Shown piece after piece: positions 1 to 11,714 of a stretch of DNA of 11,714 bases; positions within the stretch are counted from its first letter, which is position 1, and every line of letters starts with the position of its first letter. The notes under the pieces were generated by a model. It worked only from the letters and a program-made list of their open reading frames with translations, was not told where the DNA came from and did no database searches. Source of the stretch: Desulfuromonadales bacterium (GTDB lineage: Bacteria; Desulfobacterota; Desulfuromonadia; Desulfuromonadales; BM103); the NCBI GenBank assembly GCA_030640215.1, contig DAOWJU010000210.1:1-11714 (forward strand). Direction: 5' to 3'. The position numbers and the translations under genes are program-made.

Positions 1-3000
1 GGCAAACGCGGCATTAACAATTTTAAAATTCTTTTTATCGACAACCAGTTTGTCGGACCTTTCCTGCGCGACACCTTGCTGCAGGATAAAGTAAATTCAC
101 CAGAAGAGGCCAAGGTTGAGATTTATCGACGCCTGCGTCCCGGTGATCCACCAACGCTCAAGAGTTCCGATGCACTCTTTTCGAGCCTTTTCTTTAATGA
201 AGAGCGCTACGACCTTTCGACTGTCGGTCGTCTCAAGCTGAACCACAAGCTTGCTTTAAAGCTGCCTCTCGAAGTTACCACCCTGACCAAGGAAGACATC
301 CTTGAAGTAGTCCGCTACCTGATCGATCTGCGTAACGGTGTGCATACCTGGAATGTTGAAGACGATAAGGGCACTGTTCGCAGCCTGCCGGTCAAAATCG
401 ATGACATTGATCATCTTGGCAATCGCCGCGTACGTGCTGTCGGTGAGCTGCTTGAGAACCAGTATCGGGTTGGCCTGGTACGTATGGAGCGCGCCATCAA
501 GGAGCGCATGAGCTTGCAGGAAGTGGATAGCCTGATGCCTCACGACCTGATCAACTCCAAGCCGGTTTCGGCAGTCGTTAAGGAGTTCTTCGGCTCGAGT
601 CAGCTTTCCCAGTTCATGGATCAGACCAATCCACTTTCTGAGATCACCCACAAACGTCGGCTCTCTGCTCTTGGACCTGGCGGCCTGACCCGTGAGCGTG
701 CCGGTTTTGAGGTTCGTGACGTACACCCGACGCACTACGGTCGTGTCTGTCCGATTGAGACTCCGGAAGGCCCGAACATCGGTCTGATTGCCTCGTTGTC
801 GACCTACGCTCGGATCAATGTCCATGGTTTCGTTGAAACTCCTTACCGGATTGTCAAGGACGGCAAGGTCTCCTCTGAAATTCAGTATTTTTCAGCACTT
901 GAAGAAGAGGGCCATGCCATCGCTCAGGCGAATGCGCCTCTCGATAAAAAGAACAATTTTATTAACGATCTGGTTAATGCCCGGAAAAACGGCGAGTTCA
1001 TGCTGGTCAACCGGGACGAAATCGGACTGATGGATGTTTCACCGAAGCAGCTGGTCTCAGTCGCTGCTGCTCTCATCCCGTTCCTCGAAAATGACGATGC
1101 TAACCGTGCCCTGATGGGGTCCAACATGCAGCGCCAGGCTGTGCCGCTGTTGCGTGCAGACGCTCCACTGGTCGGCACTGGTATGGAGCGCATTGTTGCC
1201 CATGACTCCGGTTCTGCCGTGGTTGCGCGGCATGACGGTGTTGTTGAAAGCGTTGATGCGGGTCGTATTGTTGTTAAAATCGACGATAACGAAGTCGATG
1301 AGACCGGTACCGGTGTTGCTATTTACAACTTGATTAAGTTCATTCGTTCTAACCAGAATACCTGCCTTAACCAGAAGCCTATTGTTAAGGTGGGCGACGA
1401 GGTTAAGCGCGGTGAAATTATCGCTGACGGGCCCTCCACTCAGTGGGGCGAGCTGGCTCTTGGACAAAATGTCCTGGTCGCTTTCATGCCCTGGGGCGGC
1501 TACAACTTCGAAGACTCGATCCTGATCTCTGAAAAGTTGGTCAAGGAAGACCGCTACACCTCAATCCACGTTGAGGAGTTTGAGTGTGTTGCCCGTGATA
1601 CCAAACTGGGCAAAGAAGAGATTACCGATGATATTCCCAACCTCGGAGAGGATGCTTTGCGAGACCTCGACGAGAGTGGCATTATCCGGATTGGTGCTGA
1701 AGTCAAGCCGACCGATATCCTGGTTGGCAAGATCACGCCGAAGGGTGAGACTCAGCTCTCTCCTGAAGAAAAGCTTCTGCGTGCGATCTTCGGCGAAAAA
1801 GCTGGTGATGTCCGTGATACCTCCTTGCGTGTACCGCCGGGGGTTGAGGGCGTCGTCATTGGTGCCCGGGTCTTCTCCCGCAAAGGGCTGGACAAGGACG
1901 CCCGGACTGAGTTCATTGAGCAGACTGAGATTGACAAGTTGCTCAAGGACCAGAATGACGAAATCCGCATCATTCGTGACTCTTCCCAGCGCAAGCTGGC
2001 AACGCTGCTGAATGGTCAGACAGTCTCTGCTCCGGTCAAGGACCGTGATGGCAAAACCTTGCTGCCCAAAGGCCGTAAGATTACCGACAATGCACTGGAG
2101 TCAATTCCCTTCAGCCTCTGGCGTGAGCTCTCTCTGGCTAATGAAGAGACCGAAAGTAAAGTAAACGAAACGGTCAGGCGTCTGAGCGAGCGTGAAGAGA
2201 TCATCAAAACTGTCTTCGCTGACAAGATCGAAAAACTTAAGCGTGGCGACGATCTGCCTCCGGGTGTGATCAAGATGGTCAAGGTCTATATTGCCATTAA
2301 ACGGAAGCTCTCTGTTGGTGATAAAATGGCCGGTCGTCATGGTAACAAGGGTGTCCTTTCGCGCATCTTGCCGGAAGAGGACATGCCTTACCGCAAAGAT
2401 GGCTCGCCGGTTGAGATCGTCCTCAACCCACTGGGCGTTCCGTCTCGTATGAACGTCGGTCAGATTCTGGAGATTCACCTCGGTCTGGCTGCGCGTGGTC
2501 TGGGTGAGCAGATTCAGGCGACCATGGACGAAATGTTGGAGCCAAAGCGGCTGCGTAAGCAGATCAAGGACGTCTATGGCAATAAGGAGCTGAACACCTT
2601 TATCGATGAGTTGGATGATGAGGATGTACTGAGCCTGGCCCGTCGTCTAAGCAGGGGCGTTCCTATGGCATCACCGGTTTTTGAAGGTGTCCATGAAAGC
2701 CAGATCAAAGATGAGCTGGAGCGTGCTGGCATGCCAAGAAGTGGTCAGATGACCCTGTACGACGGTTGTACCGGGGACGCCTTCAAGGAGAAGGTTACTG
2801 TCGGCATTATGTATATGCTTAAACTGCACCATCTGGTCGACGATAAGATTCATGCCCGTAGCATAGGTCCATACAGTTTGGTCACCCAGCAACCACTGGG
2901 CGGTAAAGCCCAATTCGGCGGACAGCGCCTTGGTGAGATGGAGGTCTGGGCTATGGAAGCTTATGGCGCCGCTCATGCGCTACAGGAATTCCTGACAGTC

Positions 3001-3153
3001 AAGTCTGATGACGTGGCTGGCCGAACCCGGATCTACGAGGCGATCGTTAAGGGCAAACATACCCTTGAAGCCGGTCTCCCGGAATCGTTCAACGTCCTTA
3101 TTAAAGAACTTCAGGCACTCTGTCTCGATGTCGAGTTGCTGGAAGAGGACTGA
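1..3153 (+). CDS. rpoB: DNA-directed RNA polymerase subunit beta (5'-truncated by the window edge)
   Basis: Beta subunit of RNA polymerase, which forms the catalytic cleft with beta' and holds the rifampicin pocket. The reading frame is open from base 1 (first visible residues [12 protein letters not shown]), so the gene begins upstream. 1050 residues are visible, and about 300 N-terminal residues should be missing compared with the usual 1340-1370. The TTG at 76 is internal and is not a start. The rifampicin cluster begins at base 592 ([18 protein letters not shown], then [13 protein letters not shown]). Residues equivalent to E. coli Q513, D516, H526, R529 and S531 are wild type; only N518T and I530L differ, both apparently neutral. 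Other hallmarks are RPGDPPT near 136, [12 protein letters not shown] near 1498, the [12 protein letters not shown] catalytic-region motif at 2317-2352, and the C-terminal [18 protein letters not shown] clamp-anchor segment near 2920. It ends in LEED with TGA at 3151-3153. rpoC follows after 39 nt. Identification is essentially certain. Confidence 0.99.
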   Translation, partial: GKRGINNFKILFIDNQFVGPFLRDTLLQDKVNSPEEAKVEIYRRLRPGDPPTLKSSDALFSSLFFNEERYDLSTVGRLKLNHKLALKLPLEVTTLTKEDILEVVRYLIDLRNGVHTWNVEDDKGTVRSLPVKIDDIDHLGNRRVRAVGELLENQYRVGLVRMERAIKERMSLQEVDSLMPHDLINSKPVSAVVKEFFGSSQLSQFMDQTNPLSEITHKRRLSALGPGGLTRERAGFEVRDVHPTHYGRVCPIETPEGPNIGLIASLSTYARINVHGFVETPYRIVKDGKVSSEIQYFSALEEEGHAIAQANAPLDKKNNFINDLVNARKNGEFMLVNRDEIGLMDVSPKQLVSVAAALIPFLENDDANRALMGSNMQRQAVPLLRADAPLVGTGMERIVAHDSGSAVVARHDGVVESVDAGRIVVKIDDNEVDETGTGVAIYNLIKFIRSNQNTCLNQKPIVKVGDEVKRGEIIADGPSTQWGELALGQNVLVAFMPWGGYNFEDSILISEKLVKEDRYTSIHVEEFECVARDTKLGKEEITDDIPNLGEDALRDLDESGIIRIGAEVKPTDILVGKITPKGETQLSPEEKLLRAIFGEKAGDVRDTSLRVPPGVEGVVIGARVFSRKGLDKDARTEFIEQTEIDKLLKDQNDEIRIIRDSSQRKLATLLNGQTVSAPVKDRDGKTLLPKGRKITDNALESIPFSLWRELSLANEETESKVNETVRRLSEREEIIKTVFADKIEKLKRGDDLPPGVIKMVKVYIAIKRKLSVGDKMAGRHGNKGVLSRILPEEDMPYRKDGSPVEIVLNPLGVPSRMNVGQILEIHLGLAARGLGEQIQATMDEMLEPKRLRKQIKDVYGNKELNTFIDELDDEDVLSLARRLSRGVPMASPVFEGVHESQIKDELERAGMPRSGQMTLYDGCTGDAFKEKVTVGIMYMLKLHHLVDDKIHARSIGPYSLVTQQPLGGKAQFGGQRLGEMEVWAMEAYGAAHALQEFLTVKSDDVAGRTRIYEAIVKGKHTLEAGLPESFNVLIKELQALCLDVELLEED

Positions 3154-3169
3154 TACTGCAGCGAACCCC

Positions 3170-3188
3170 CATCCTGAAAAGGAGGATG
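3170..3188 (+). promoter_or_regulatory. rpoC ribosome binding site partly inside a small hairpin
   Basis: The SD sequence AAAAGGAGG lies at 3177-3185, 7 nt before the TTG start at 3193. It fixes that start, because an in-frame TGA at 3175 rules out anything much further upstream. The arms CATCCT (3170-3175) and AGGATG (3183-3188) are exact reverse complements with a 7-nt loop, so the last three bases of the SD would be paired when the stem forms. The 6-bp stem is short. Ribosomes finishing rpoB at 3151 would cover it, which would favour translational coupling. The SD is clear; a regulatory role for the hairpin is inference. Confidence 0.6.
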
Positions 3189-3192
3189 CGTC

Positions 3193-7366
<4,174 letters not shown>

Positions 7367-7377
<11 letters not shown>

Positions 7378-7391
7378 TTTTTTTGCTGAGC
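7367..7391 (+). other. Hairpin around the rpoC stop codon, not a canonical terminator
   Basis: GCTCAG (7367-7372) and CTGAGC (7386-7391) are exact reverse complements. The loop between them holds the rpoC TAG and seven Ts (7378-7384). Downstream come AAT and eight As (7395-7402), not a T tract, so an intrinsic terminator on the + strand is not supported. The T7 and A8 runs could also pair with each other around GCTGAGC. Read-through from rpoC into rpsL therefore seems possible. Any function is unproven. Confidence 0.3.
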
Positions 7392-7394
7392 AAT

Positions 7395-7459
7395 AAAAAA
7401 AAGATATTAGCTGTAATAAGTTCTTGACAGGGGAGACTCGCTTTGGTAAGTTCGGCGAG
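7395..7459 (+). promoter_or_regulatory. Putative sigma-70 promoter for the rpsL-rpsG-fusA-tuf genes
   Basis: A perfect -35 hexamer TTGACA lies at 7424-7429. Seventeen nucleotides later is TAAGTT (7447-7452), which matches the -10 consensus TATAAT at only three positions. The region just upstream of the -35 is A/T-rich, including the A8 run at 7395-7402, and resembles an UP element. The bases after the -10 (CGGCGAG, 7453-7459) form a G+C-rich discriminator, as in ppGpp/DksA-sensitive promoters of translation genes in Proteobacteria. A start near 7458-7459 would give a leader of about 65 nt. It sits in the only large intergenic gap, where a str-operon promoter would be expected. The weak -10 limits confidence. 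Confidence 0.55.
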
Positions 7460-7460
7460 T
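7436..7460 (+). repeat. Inverted repeat spanning the -10 of the rpsL promoter
   Basis: ACTCGC (7436-7441) and GCGAGT (7455-7460) are exact reverse complements separated by 13 nt that include the putative -10. GGAG (7432-7435) and CTCC (7464-7467) extend the stem across a TTT bulge. At DNA level this could be an operator-like dyad over the promoter. In any transcript reading through from rpoC it could fold as a hairpin. Neither role can be shown from sequence alone. Confidence 0.4.
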
Positions 7461-7478
7461 TTTCTCCTCTGAGAAAAC
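7459..7478 (+). repeat. Perfect 8-bp hairpin at the predicted 5' end of the rpsL leader
   Basis: GTTTTCTC (7459-7466) and GAGAAAAC (7471-7478) pair perfectly around the 4-nt loop CTCT. If transcription starts near 7458-7459, the stem would be at the very 5' end of the mRNA, a position known to slow 5'-end-dependent decay. It is not followed by a T tract (CTGTTCTTTC), so it is not a terminator. It shares bases with the repeat at 7432-7467, so the two folds compete. Confidence 0.45.
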
Positions 7479-7523
7479 CTGTTCTTTCAACGTCATGAAT
7501 ACGCAAAAATCGGGAGTGATTCG

Positions 7524-7895
7524 ATGCCGACGATCAATCAGTTGATCCGTATAGGTCGCGAAAAAAAGCAAGTTAAGTCGACAACACCTGCGCTGAAGGG
7601 TAACCCCCAAAAGCGTGGCGTTTGTACTCGTGTGTACACTACAACCCCGAAGAAGCCTAACTCGGCGCTTCGTAAGGTTGCTCGTGTCCGTCTGACCAAT
7701 GGGATGGTTATTACCTCCTATATCCCGGGTGTCGGCCATAACCTCCAGGAGCACTCAGTGGTTCTGGTTCGTGGTGGTCGAGTCAAAGACCTTCCGGGTG
7801 TTCGTTATACGATCGTTCGAGGGGCACTTGACCTGGCGGCTGTTAAGGACCGTAAGAAGTCGCGTTCCAAATATGGTGCCAAGCGGCCCAAGTAA
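7524..7895 (+). CDS. rpsL: 30S ribosomal protein S12 (123 aa)
   Basis: S12 sits at the decoding centre of the small subunit and takes part in tRNA selection accuracy; it is the classic streptomycin-resistance locus. The sequence is nearly collinear with E. coli S12 (124 aa). It includes [20 protein letters not shown] (28-47), GHNLQEHS (71-78) and [11 protein letters not shown] (85-95). K43 and K88, the residues most often changed in streptomycin resistance, are wild type. D89, the position methylthiolated by RimO in E. coli, is present. The ATG start is preceded by GGGAG at 7512-7516 with a 7-nt spacer. It is the first gene after the putative promoter and 23 nt from rpsG. The C-terminus ends in KRPK, slightly shorter than in E. 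coli. Certain assignment. Confidence 0.99.
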   Translation: MPTINQLIRIGREKKQVKSTTPALKGNPQKRGVCTRVYTTTPKKPNSALRKVARVRLTNGMVITSYIPGVGHNLQEHSVVLVRGGRVKDLPGVRYTIVRGALDLAAVKDRKKSRSKYGAKRPK

Positions 7896-7918
7896 CATAG
7901 AGATACGAAGAGGACGTT

Positions 7919-8389
7919 ATGCCGAGAAGAAGAGAAGTAGCCAAGCGGGTTATCCTGCCTGATCCAAAATTCCACGACCGTATGGTGGCCAAGTTTGTTA
8001 ATGCTTTAATGCTTGGTGGTAAGAAGAGTACTGCTGAACGTATTGTTTACGGTGCTTTTGATCTTATCGAAGAGCGCACTGGCGATGATCCGGTCGAGGT
8101 CTTTAAAAAGGCTGTCGAGAATGTTCGTCCGGTTGTTGAGGTTAAGTCCCGTCGCGTCGGTGGCTCTACCTACCAGGTTCCTGTCGAGGTTCGTTCCGAG
8201 CGTCGTAATGCCCTGGCCATTCGCTGGCTGGTTAACTATTCTCGTGGTCGTGGTGAGAAAACCATGGAAGAGCGCCTCGCCTCTGAGTTTATGGATGCAG
8301 CCGGTAATCGCGGTGTTTCTGTTAAGAAACGTGAAGATACTCATCGTATGGCCGAAGCTAATAAAGCCTTCGCGCATTATCGCTGGTAA
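7919..8389 (+). CDS. rpsG: 30S ribosomal protein S7 (156 aa)
   Basis: S7 is a primary 16S rRNA-binding protein that nucleates assembly of the 30S head and lies near the E-site tRNA. The family signature is complete: [10 protein letters not shown] at the N-terminus, ILPDPKF (12-18), GGKKSTAE (33-40), the conserved block [16 protein letters not shown] (67-82) followed by [10 protein letters not shown], and the C-terminal [19 protein letters not shown]. The length of 156 aa is usual for the family. ATG is preceded by AAGAGGA at 7908-7914. The gap to rpsL is only 23 nt. In E. coli S7 represses its own operon by binding the much longer rpsL-rpsG spacer, so that mode is unlikely to be conserved here. 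The coding sequence is rich in T-ending codons, like rpsL. Confidence 0.99.
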   Translation: MPRRREVAKRVILPDPKFHDRMVAKFVNALMLGGKKSTAERIVYGAFDLIEERTGDDPVEVFKKAVENVRPVVEVKSRRVGGSTYQVPVEVRSERRNALAIRWLVNYSRGRGEKTMEERLASEFMDAAGNRGVSVKKREDTHRMAEANKAFAHYRW

Positions 8390-8392
8390 GGC

Positions 8393-8398
8393 GGAGGA
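8393..8398 (+). promoter_or_regulatory. Ribosome binding site fixing the GTG start of fusA
   Basis: GGAGGA lies 9 nt upstream of the GTG at 8408. The reading frame is shared with rpsG, whose TAA at 8387-8389 closes it, and no other start codon lies between that stop and the GTG. The resulting N-terminus [18 protein letters not shown] matches the family. Confidence 0.85.
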
Positions 8399-8407
8399 AG
8401 AACTGCT

Positions 8408-10486
8408 GTGGCTCGCAAAGTATCACTTGAAAATACACGTAATATCGGCATTATGGCTCACATTGATGCCGGTAAAACAACCACCACCGAGCGTATTCTT
8501 TATTACACTGGCGTTTCCCACAAGATCGGTGAAGTTCATGATGGCGCTGCCACTATGGACTGGATGGAGCAGGAGCAGGAGCGTGGCATTACGATCACAT
8601 CTGCAGCAACGACCTGTTTCTGGGATGATCACCGCGTCAATATCATAGATACCCCTGGTCATGTTGATTTTACTATTGAAGTAGAGCGCTCCCTGCGTGT
8701 GCTCGACGGTTCTGTTGCAGTTTTTTGCTCTGTCGGCGGCGTTGAGCCTCAGTCGGAAACTGTCTGGCGTCAAGCTGACAAGTACGGCGTGCCTCGTATT
8801 GCATTTATTAACAAGATGGACCGTGTCGGTGCCGATTTTACTCGTGGCGTTGAGATGATGCGTGACCGTCTTGGTGCTAATCCTGTTCCTCTGCAGTTGC
8901 CGATCGGTCAGGAAGACCTCTTCCGTGGTGTTATTGATCTCGTCGAGATGAAAGCGATTATCTGGGACGATGAGGCGCTTGGTGCTAATTACGAAGTGAT
9001 GGACATCCCGGCTGATTTGCTGGCTGATGCTGAGGCTGCCCGCGAGTTCATGCTGGAAGAAGTCAGCTCTCATAATGATGAGATGATGGAGAAGTATCTT
9101 GGTGGTGAGGAGCTGAGCATCGAAGAGATCAAGTCCGGTGTTCGCCGTGCAACCACAGCTCTCCTGATCAACCCGGTCTTCTGTGGCTCTGCATTTAAGA
9201 ACAAGGGTGTGCAGACTCTGCTCGACGCTGTTATCGACTACATGCCTTCCCCGTTGGACGTCCCCGCAATCACCGGTGTCGATCCTGACACCATGGAGGA
9301 TTTGACTCGTCCTGCTGATGACAAGAGTCCATTCTCTGCACTGGCGTTCAAGGTTATGACTGACCCTTTCGTCGGCCAATTGACTTTCTTCCGCGTTTAT
9401 TCCGGTGTTGCTGAAACTGGTGCCCATGTCGTAAATGCGACCAAGGGCAAGAAGGAGCGCTTCGGACGTCTTTTGAAGATGCACGCCAATAAGCGTGAAG
9501 AGATTAAAGAGGTTTACGCTGGCGATATTGCCGCTGCTGTTGGTTTGAAGCATACGACGACCGGCGATACTCTTTGTGATGCCAAGAACCCTTGTATTCT
9601 TGAGTCGATAGAATTTCCCGAACCTGTTATTCATATTGCTGTTGAGCCGAAGACTAAGAGTGACCAGGAAAAGATGGGTCATGCCCTCGGTAAATTGGTG
9701 CACGAAGACCCCTCTCTGCGCGTACGTACAGATGAAGAGACCGGTCAGGTGATTATCTCCGGTATGGGAGAGTTACATCTGGAAGTCATCGTCGATCGTA
9801 TGAAGCGCGAGTTCAAGGTTGAAGCGAATATCGGTGCACCTCAGGTCGCGTACCGCGAGTCTATTACTAAGACTGTCGAGGTTCAGGGTAAGTTTGTCCG
9901 TCAGTCGGGCGGTCGCGGTCAATACGGCGATTGCTGGCTTCGTCTTGAGCCCTTGAAGCCCGGTAGTGGTTTTGAGTACATTGACGCAATCAAGGGCGGT
10001 GTTATCCCCCGTGAATATATCTCATCGGTTGGGGCTGGTGCTGAACAGGCTGCCAAGAATGGTATCCTGGCTGGTTTCCCCTTGGTTGATATCCGGGTCA
10101 CCTGTTTTGATGGTTCTTATCATGACGTAGACTCAAACGAAATGGCATTTAAGATTGCTGGTTCTCTGGGACTTAAAGAGGGTGCAGCCAAAGCCAAGCC
10201 TGTTCTGCTTGAGCCGGTTATGGCCGTCGAAGTTGTCCTCCCTGAGGAGTATTTGGGCGAGGTTATGGGCGACTTGAGCAGCCGACGCGGTCGTGTCTCC
10301 GGCATGGAGGCCCGCGGTGGTGCCCAGGTTGTTAACGCCCACGTCCCATTGTTTAACATGTTTGGTTATGCGACTGATTTGCGCAGTTCGACTCAGGGCC
10401 GTGCAACCTACACGATGACCTTTGATCATTATGACCAGGTTCCCAAGGCAATTGCTGAAGAGATTATCAGCAAAACCAAGGGCTGA
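8408..10486 (+). CDS. fusA: Translation elongation factor G (EF-G, 692 aa)
   Basis: GTPase that drives translocation of tRNA and mRNA on the ribosome and, with RRF, ribosome recycling. The GTP-binding motifs are complete: G1 AHIDAGKT (17-24), switch I RGITI (59-63), G3 DTPGH (81-85), G4 NKMD (135-138) and G5 CGSAF (259-262 region). Domain II follows ([15 protein letters not shown]), then the domain III start ([18 protein letters not shown]) and domain IV with GGRGQYGD (501-508). H572 in [12 protein letters not shown] is equivalent to the tip residue H583 of E. coli. The C-terminal domain V has [20 protein letters not shown]107 and C259 occupy the positions of the redox-sensitive pair reported in E. 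coli EF-G (C114 and C266). Length and motifs fit a canonical EF-G1, not a tetracycline-protection protein. The start is GTG, 18 nt after rpsG. It lies inside the str operon, upstream of its partner tuf. Confidence 0.99.
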   Translation: MARKVSLENTRNIGIMAHIDAGKTTTTERILYYTGVSHKIGEVHDGAATMDWMEQEQERGITITSAATTCFWDDHRVNIIDTPGHVDFTIEVERSLRVLDGSVAVFCSVGGVEPQSETVWRQADKYGVPRIAFINKMDRVGADFTRGVEMMRDRLGANPVPLQLPIGQEDLFRGVIDLVEMKAIIWDDEALGANYEVMDIPADLLADAEAAREFMLEEVSSHNDEMMEKYLGGEELSIEEIKSGVRRATTALLINPVFCGSAFKNKGVQTLLDAVIDYMPSPLDVPAITGVDPDTMEDLTRPADDKSPFSALAFKVMTDPFVGQLTFFRVYSGVAETGAHVVNATKGKKERFGRLLKMHANKREEIKEVYAGDIAAAVGLKHTTTGDTLCDAKNPCILESIEFPEPVIHIAVEPKTKSDQEKMGHALGKLVHEDPSLRVRTDEETGQVIISGMGELHLEVIVDRMKREFKVEANIGAPQVAYRESITKTVEVQGKFVRQSGGRGQYGDCWLRLEPLKPGSGFEYIDAIKGGVIPREYISSVGAGAEQAAKNGILAGFPLVDIRVTCFDGSYHDVDSNEMAFKIAGSLGLKEGAAKAKPVLLEPVMAVEVVLPEEYLGEVMGDLSSRRGRVSGMEARGGAQVVNAHVPLFNMFGYATDLRSSTQGRATYTMTFDHYDQVPKAIAEEIISKTKG

Positions 10487-10527
10487 TACAGTAAGTTTTT
10501 AGTAAGTGATAATAAGGAGATAGACCA

Positions 10528-11714
10528 ATGGCCAAAGCCAAGTTTGAGCGGACTAAACCGCATGTCAACATCGGGACAATCGGTCACGTTGACCACGGCA
10601 AGACGACCCTGACGGCAGCAATCACTAACGTGCTGGCTTCTAGGGGCGGCGCTGAGTTCAAAGCGTTCGACCAAATCGACAACGCTCCTGAGGAACGTGA
10701 GCGCGGTATCACGATTGCCACGGCCCACGTCGAGTACGAGACGGAGAACCGTCACTATGCTCACGTTGACTGCCCGGGTCATGCTGACTACGTCAAGAAC
10801 ATGATCACCGGTGCTGCCCAGATGGACGGCGCTATCCTGGTCGTATCTGCTGCTGATGGCCCGATGCCCCAGACTCGTGAGCACATCCTGCTTGCTCGTC
10901 AGGTTGGTGTCCCTGCCATGGTGGTCTTCTTGAACAAAGCCGACATGGTTGATGACGAAGAGTTGATGGAACTGGTAGATATGGAGATTCGTGAACTGCT
11001 CTCCTCCTACGATTTCCCAGGTGACGATCTTCCTATCATCCCCGGTAGTGCTCTGAAGGCCCTGGAATGCGGCTGCGGTAAAGATGGCTGCGCTGCCTGC
11101 GAGCCGGTTCTGGAACTGATGCGTCAGGTTGACGCTTACATTCCTGAGCCTGAGCGGGCGATTGATCGTCCGTTCCTGATGCCTGTCGAAGACGTTTTCT
11201 CGATCTCCGGTCGTGGCACAGTTGCTACGGGTCGTGTCGAGCGCGGTATCATCAAGGTTGGTGAAGATATCGAAATCGTCGGCATGAAAGAGACCACCAA
11301 ATCAGTCGTAACCGGTGTTGAAATGTTCCGTAAGCTTCTGGACGAAGGTCGGGCTGGTGATAACTGCGGTATTCTTCTGCGCGGTGTCAAGCGTGAAGAG
11401 ATCGAGCGTGGTCAGGTCCTGGCGAAGCCGGGCAGCATCACTCCGCACACCAAGTTCAAAGCTGAAGCTTACATCCTGACCAAGGAAGAGGGCGGTCGTC
11501 ATACTCCTTTCTTCAAAGGTTATCGTCCTCAGTTCTACTTCCGTACAACGGATGTGACCGGGATTGTCGAGCTTCCGGAAGGGACCGAGATGGTCATGCC
11601 TGGCGACAATATTGGCGTCACCGTAGAGCTGATCACGCCGATCGCCATGGATAAAGAGTTGCGCTTCGCAATCCGCGAAGGTGGCCGTACTGTTGGCGCT
11701 GGTGTTGTCAGCGA
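10528..11714 (+). CDS. tuf: Elongation factor Tu (3' end cut by the window edge; cysteine-rich loop)
   Basis: GTPase that brings aminoacyl-tRNA to the ribosomal A site. 395 codons are visible with no stop, so only the last few residues should be missing. ATG follows AAGGAGA (10514-10520) by 7 nt. Motifs: G1 GHVDHGKT (19-26), RGITI (59-63), DCPGH (81-85), NKAD (136-139, where NKCD is usual) and SALK (174-177). Domain 2 begins near [18 protein letters not shown], and domain 3 includes [19 protein letters not shown]. The odd feature is the loop after [21 protein letters not shown], with C181, C183, C188 and C191, about five residues longer than in E. coli and spaced like a small metal site. Position 172 before GSALK is proline, where a basic residue is usual. 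Asn codons are 7 AAC to 1 AAT, more C-ending than in fusA, which fits very high expression. The gap from fusA is 41 nt, with no clear promoter in it. Confidence 0.98.
   Translation, partial: MAKAKFERTKPHVNIGTIGHVDHGKTTLTAAITNVLASRGGAEFKAFDQIDNAPEERERGITIATAHVEYETENRHYAHVDCPGHADYVKNMITGAAQMDGAILVVSAADGPMPQTREHILLARQVGVPAMVVFLNKADMVDDEELMELVDMEIRELLSSYDFPGDDLPIIPGSALKALECGCGKDGCAACEPVLELMRQVDAYIPEPERAIDRPFLMPVEDVFSISGRGTVATGRVERGIIKVGEDIEIVGMKETTKSVVTGVEMFRKLLDEGRAGDNCGILLRGVKREEIERGQVLAKPGSITPHTKFKAEAYILTKEEGGRHTPFFKGYRPQFYFRTTDVTGIVELPEGTEMVMPGDNIGVTVELITPIAMDKELRFAIREGGRTVGAGVVS

Noticed and set aside
76..78. TTG as a possible start for rpoB
   Set aside because: The frame is open back to base 1 and the residues before the TTG are conserved RpoB sequence, so the gene begins outside the window.
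592..690. Antibiotic-resistance alleles in rpoB (rifampicin) or rpsL (streptomycin)
   Set aside because: The main resistance positions in the rifampicin cluster, and K43 and K88 of S12, are wild type. The two differences in the rifampicin cluster (N518T, I530L in E. coli numbering) are not main resistance positions.
7378..7402. T7-GCTGAGC-AAT-A8 as an intrinsic terminator
   Set aside because: The stem would be mostly A-T with a mismatch and a 3-nt loop, and no T tract follows it on either strand in the required position.
7495..7545. Short upstream ORF (16 codons) overlapping the rpsL start
   Set aside because: The ATG at 7495 has no Shine-Dalgarno sequence, the peptide shows nothing recognisable, and its second half is simply rpsL in another frame.
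8423..9703. A 426-codon open frame on the minus strand inside fusA, with similar long minus-strand frames inside rpoB, rpoC and tuf (for example 256-825, 4699-5340, 5548-5979, 10429-10884)
   Set aside because: All are in codon register with the sense gene, so a minus-strand stop needs a sense TTA, CTA or TCA codon. These codons are rare in these genes, which leaves long antisense frames open by chance. The products have no recognisable family features and the sense genes are certain.
10487..10527. Promoter or attenuator between fusA and tuf
   Set aside because: The 41-nt gap holds a repeated AGTAAGT heptamer and a normal SD, but no -35/-10 pair and no stem-loop. It reads as an ordinary operon spacer.

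Overview
The window is a stretch of core bacterial gene-expression machinery, all on the + strand: 5'-truncated rpoB, rpoC, rpsL, rpsG, fusA, and a tuf gene that runs off the right edge a few codons short of its end. This is the widespread bacterial order joining the end of the rpoBC cluster to the str operon. The proteins are proteobacterial in type: RpoC has the trigger-loop insertion (SI3) and both zinc sites, and RpoB is close to E. coli beta throughout. By recall of family sequences, the RpoC N-terminus and the general style of the proteins look most like Desulfuromonadia (the Geobacter/Desulfuromonas/Pelobacter group), with roughly half G+C. That placement is an inference and has not been tested by any search.

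Layout: rpoB (1-3153) and rpoC (3193-7377) are 39 nt apart and probably cotranscribed. rpoC starts at TTG behind a strong Shine-Dalgarno (SD) sequence that is partly inside a small hairpin. The only sizeable gap (7378-7523, 146 nt) separates rpoBC from the str genes. It holds no convincing terminator. It does hold an A-rich tract, a perfect TTGACA -35 with a weak -10 and a G+C-rich discriminator, and two overlapping inverted repeats that cannot both fold. rpsL (7524-7895), rpsG (7919-8389), fusA (8408-10486, GTG start) and tuf (10528 to the end) follow with gaps of 23, 18 and 41 nt, each with its own ribosome binding site. They read as one operon.

Together the genes encode the catalytic core of RNA polymerase (beta and beta'), two 30S ribosomal proteins (S12 at the decoding centre, S7 in the head) and the two elongation GTPases (EF-G and EF-Tu). 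RpoB rifampicin-region residues and S12 streptomycin-region residues are wild type as far as can be seen.

I found no undescribed system here. This is a housekeeping region. The points worth a second look are a four-cysteine loop (C-x-C-x4-C-x2-C) in the EF-Tu G domain, the structured promoter/leader of rpsL, the SD-occluding hairpin before rpoC, and an rpsL-rpsG spacer too short to carry the E. coli-type S7 autoregulatory site. There is no gene-free stretch over 300 bases, and I saw no RNA genes, mobile elements, CRISPR arrays or long repeats.
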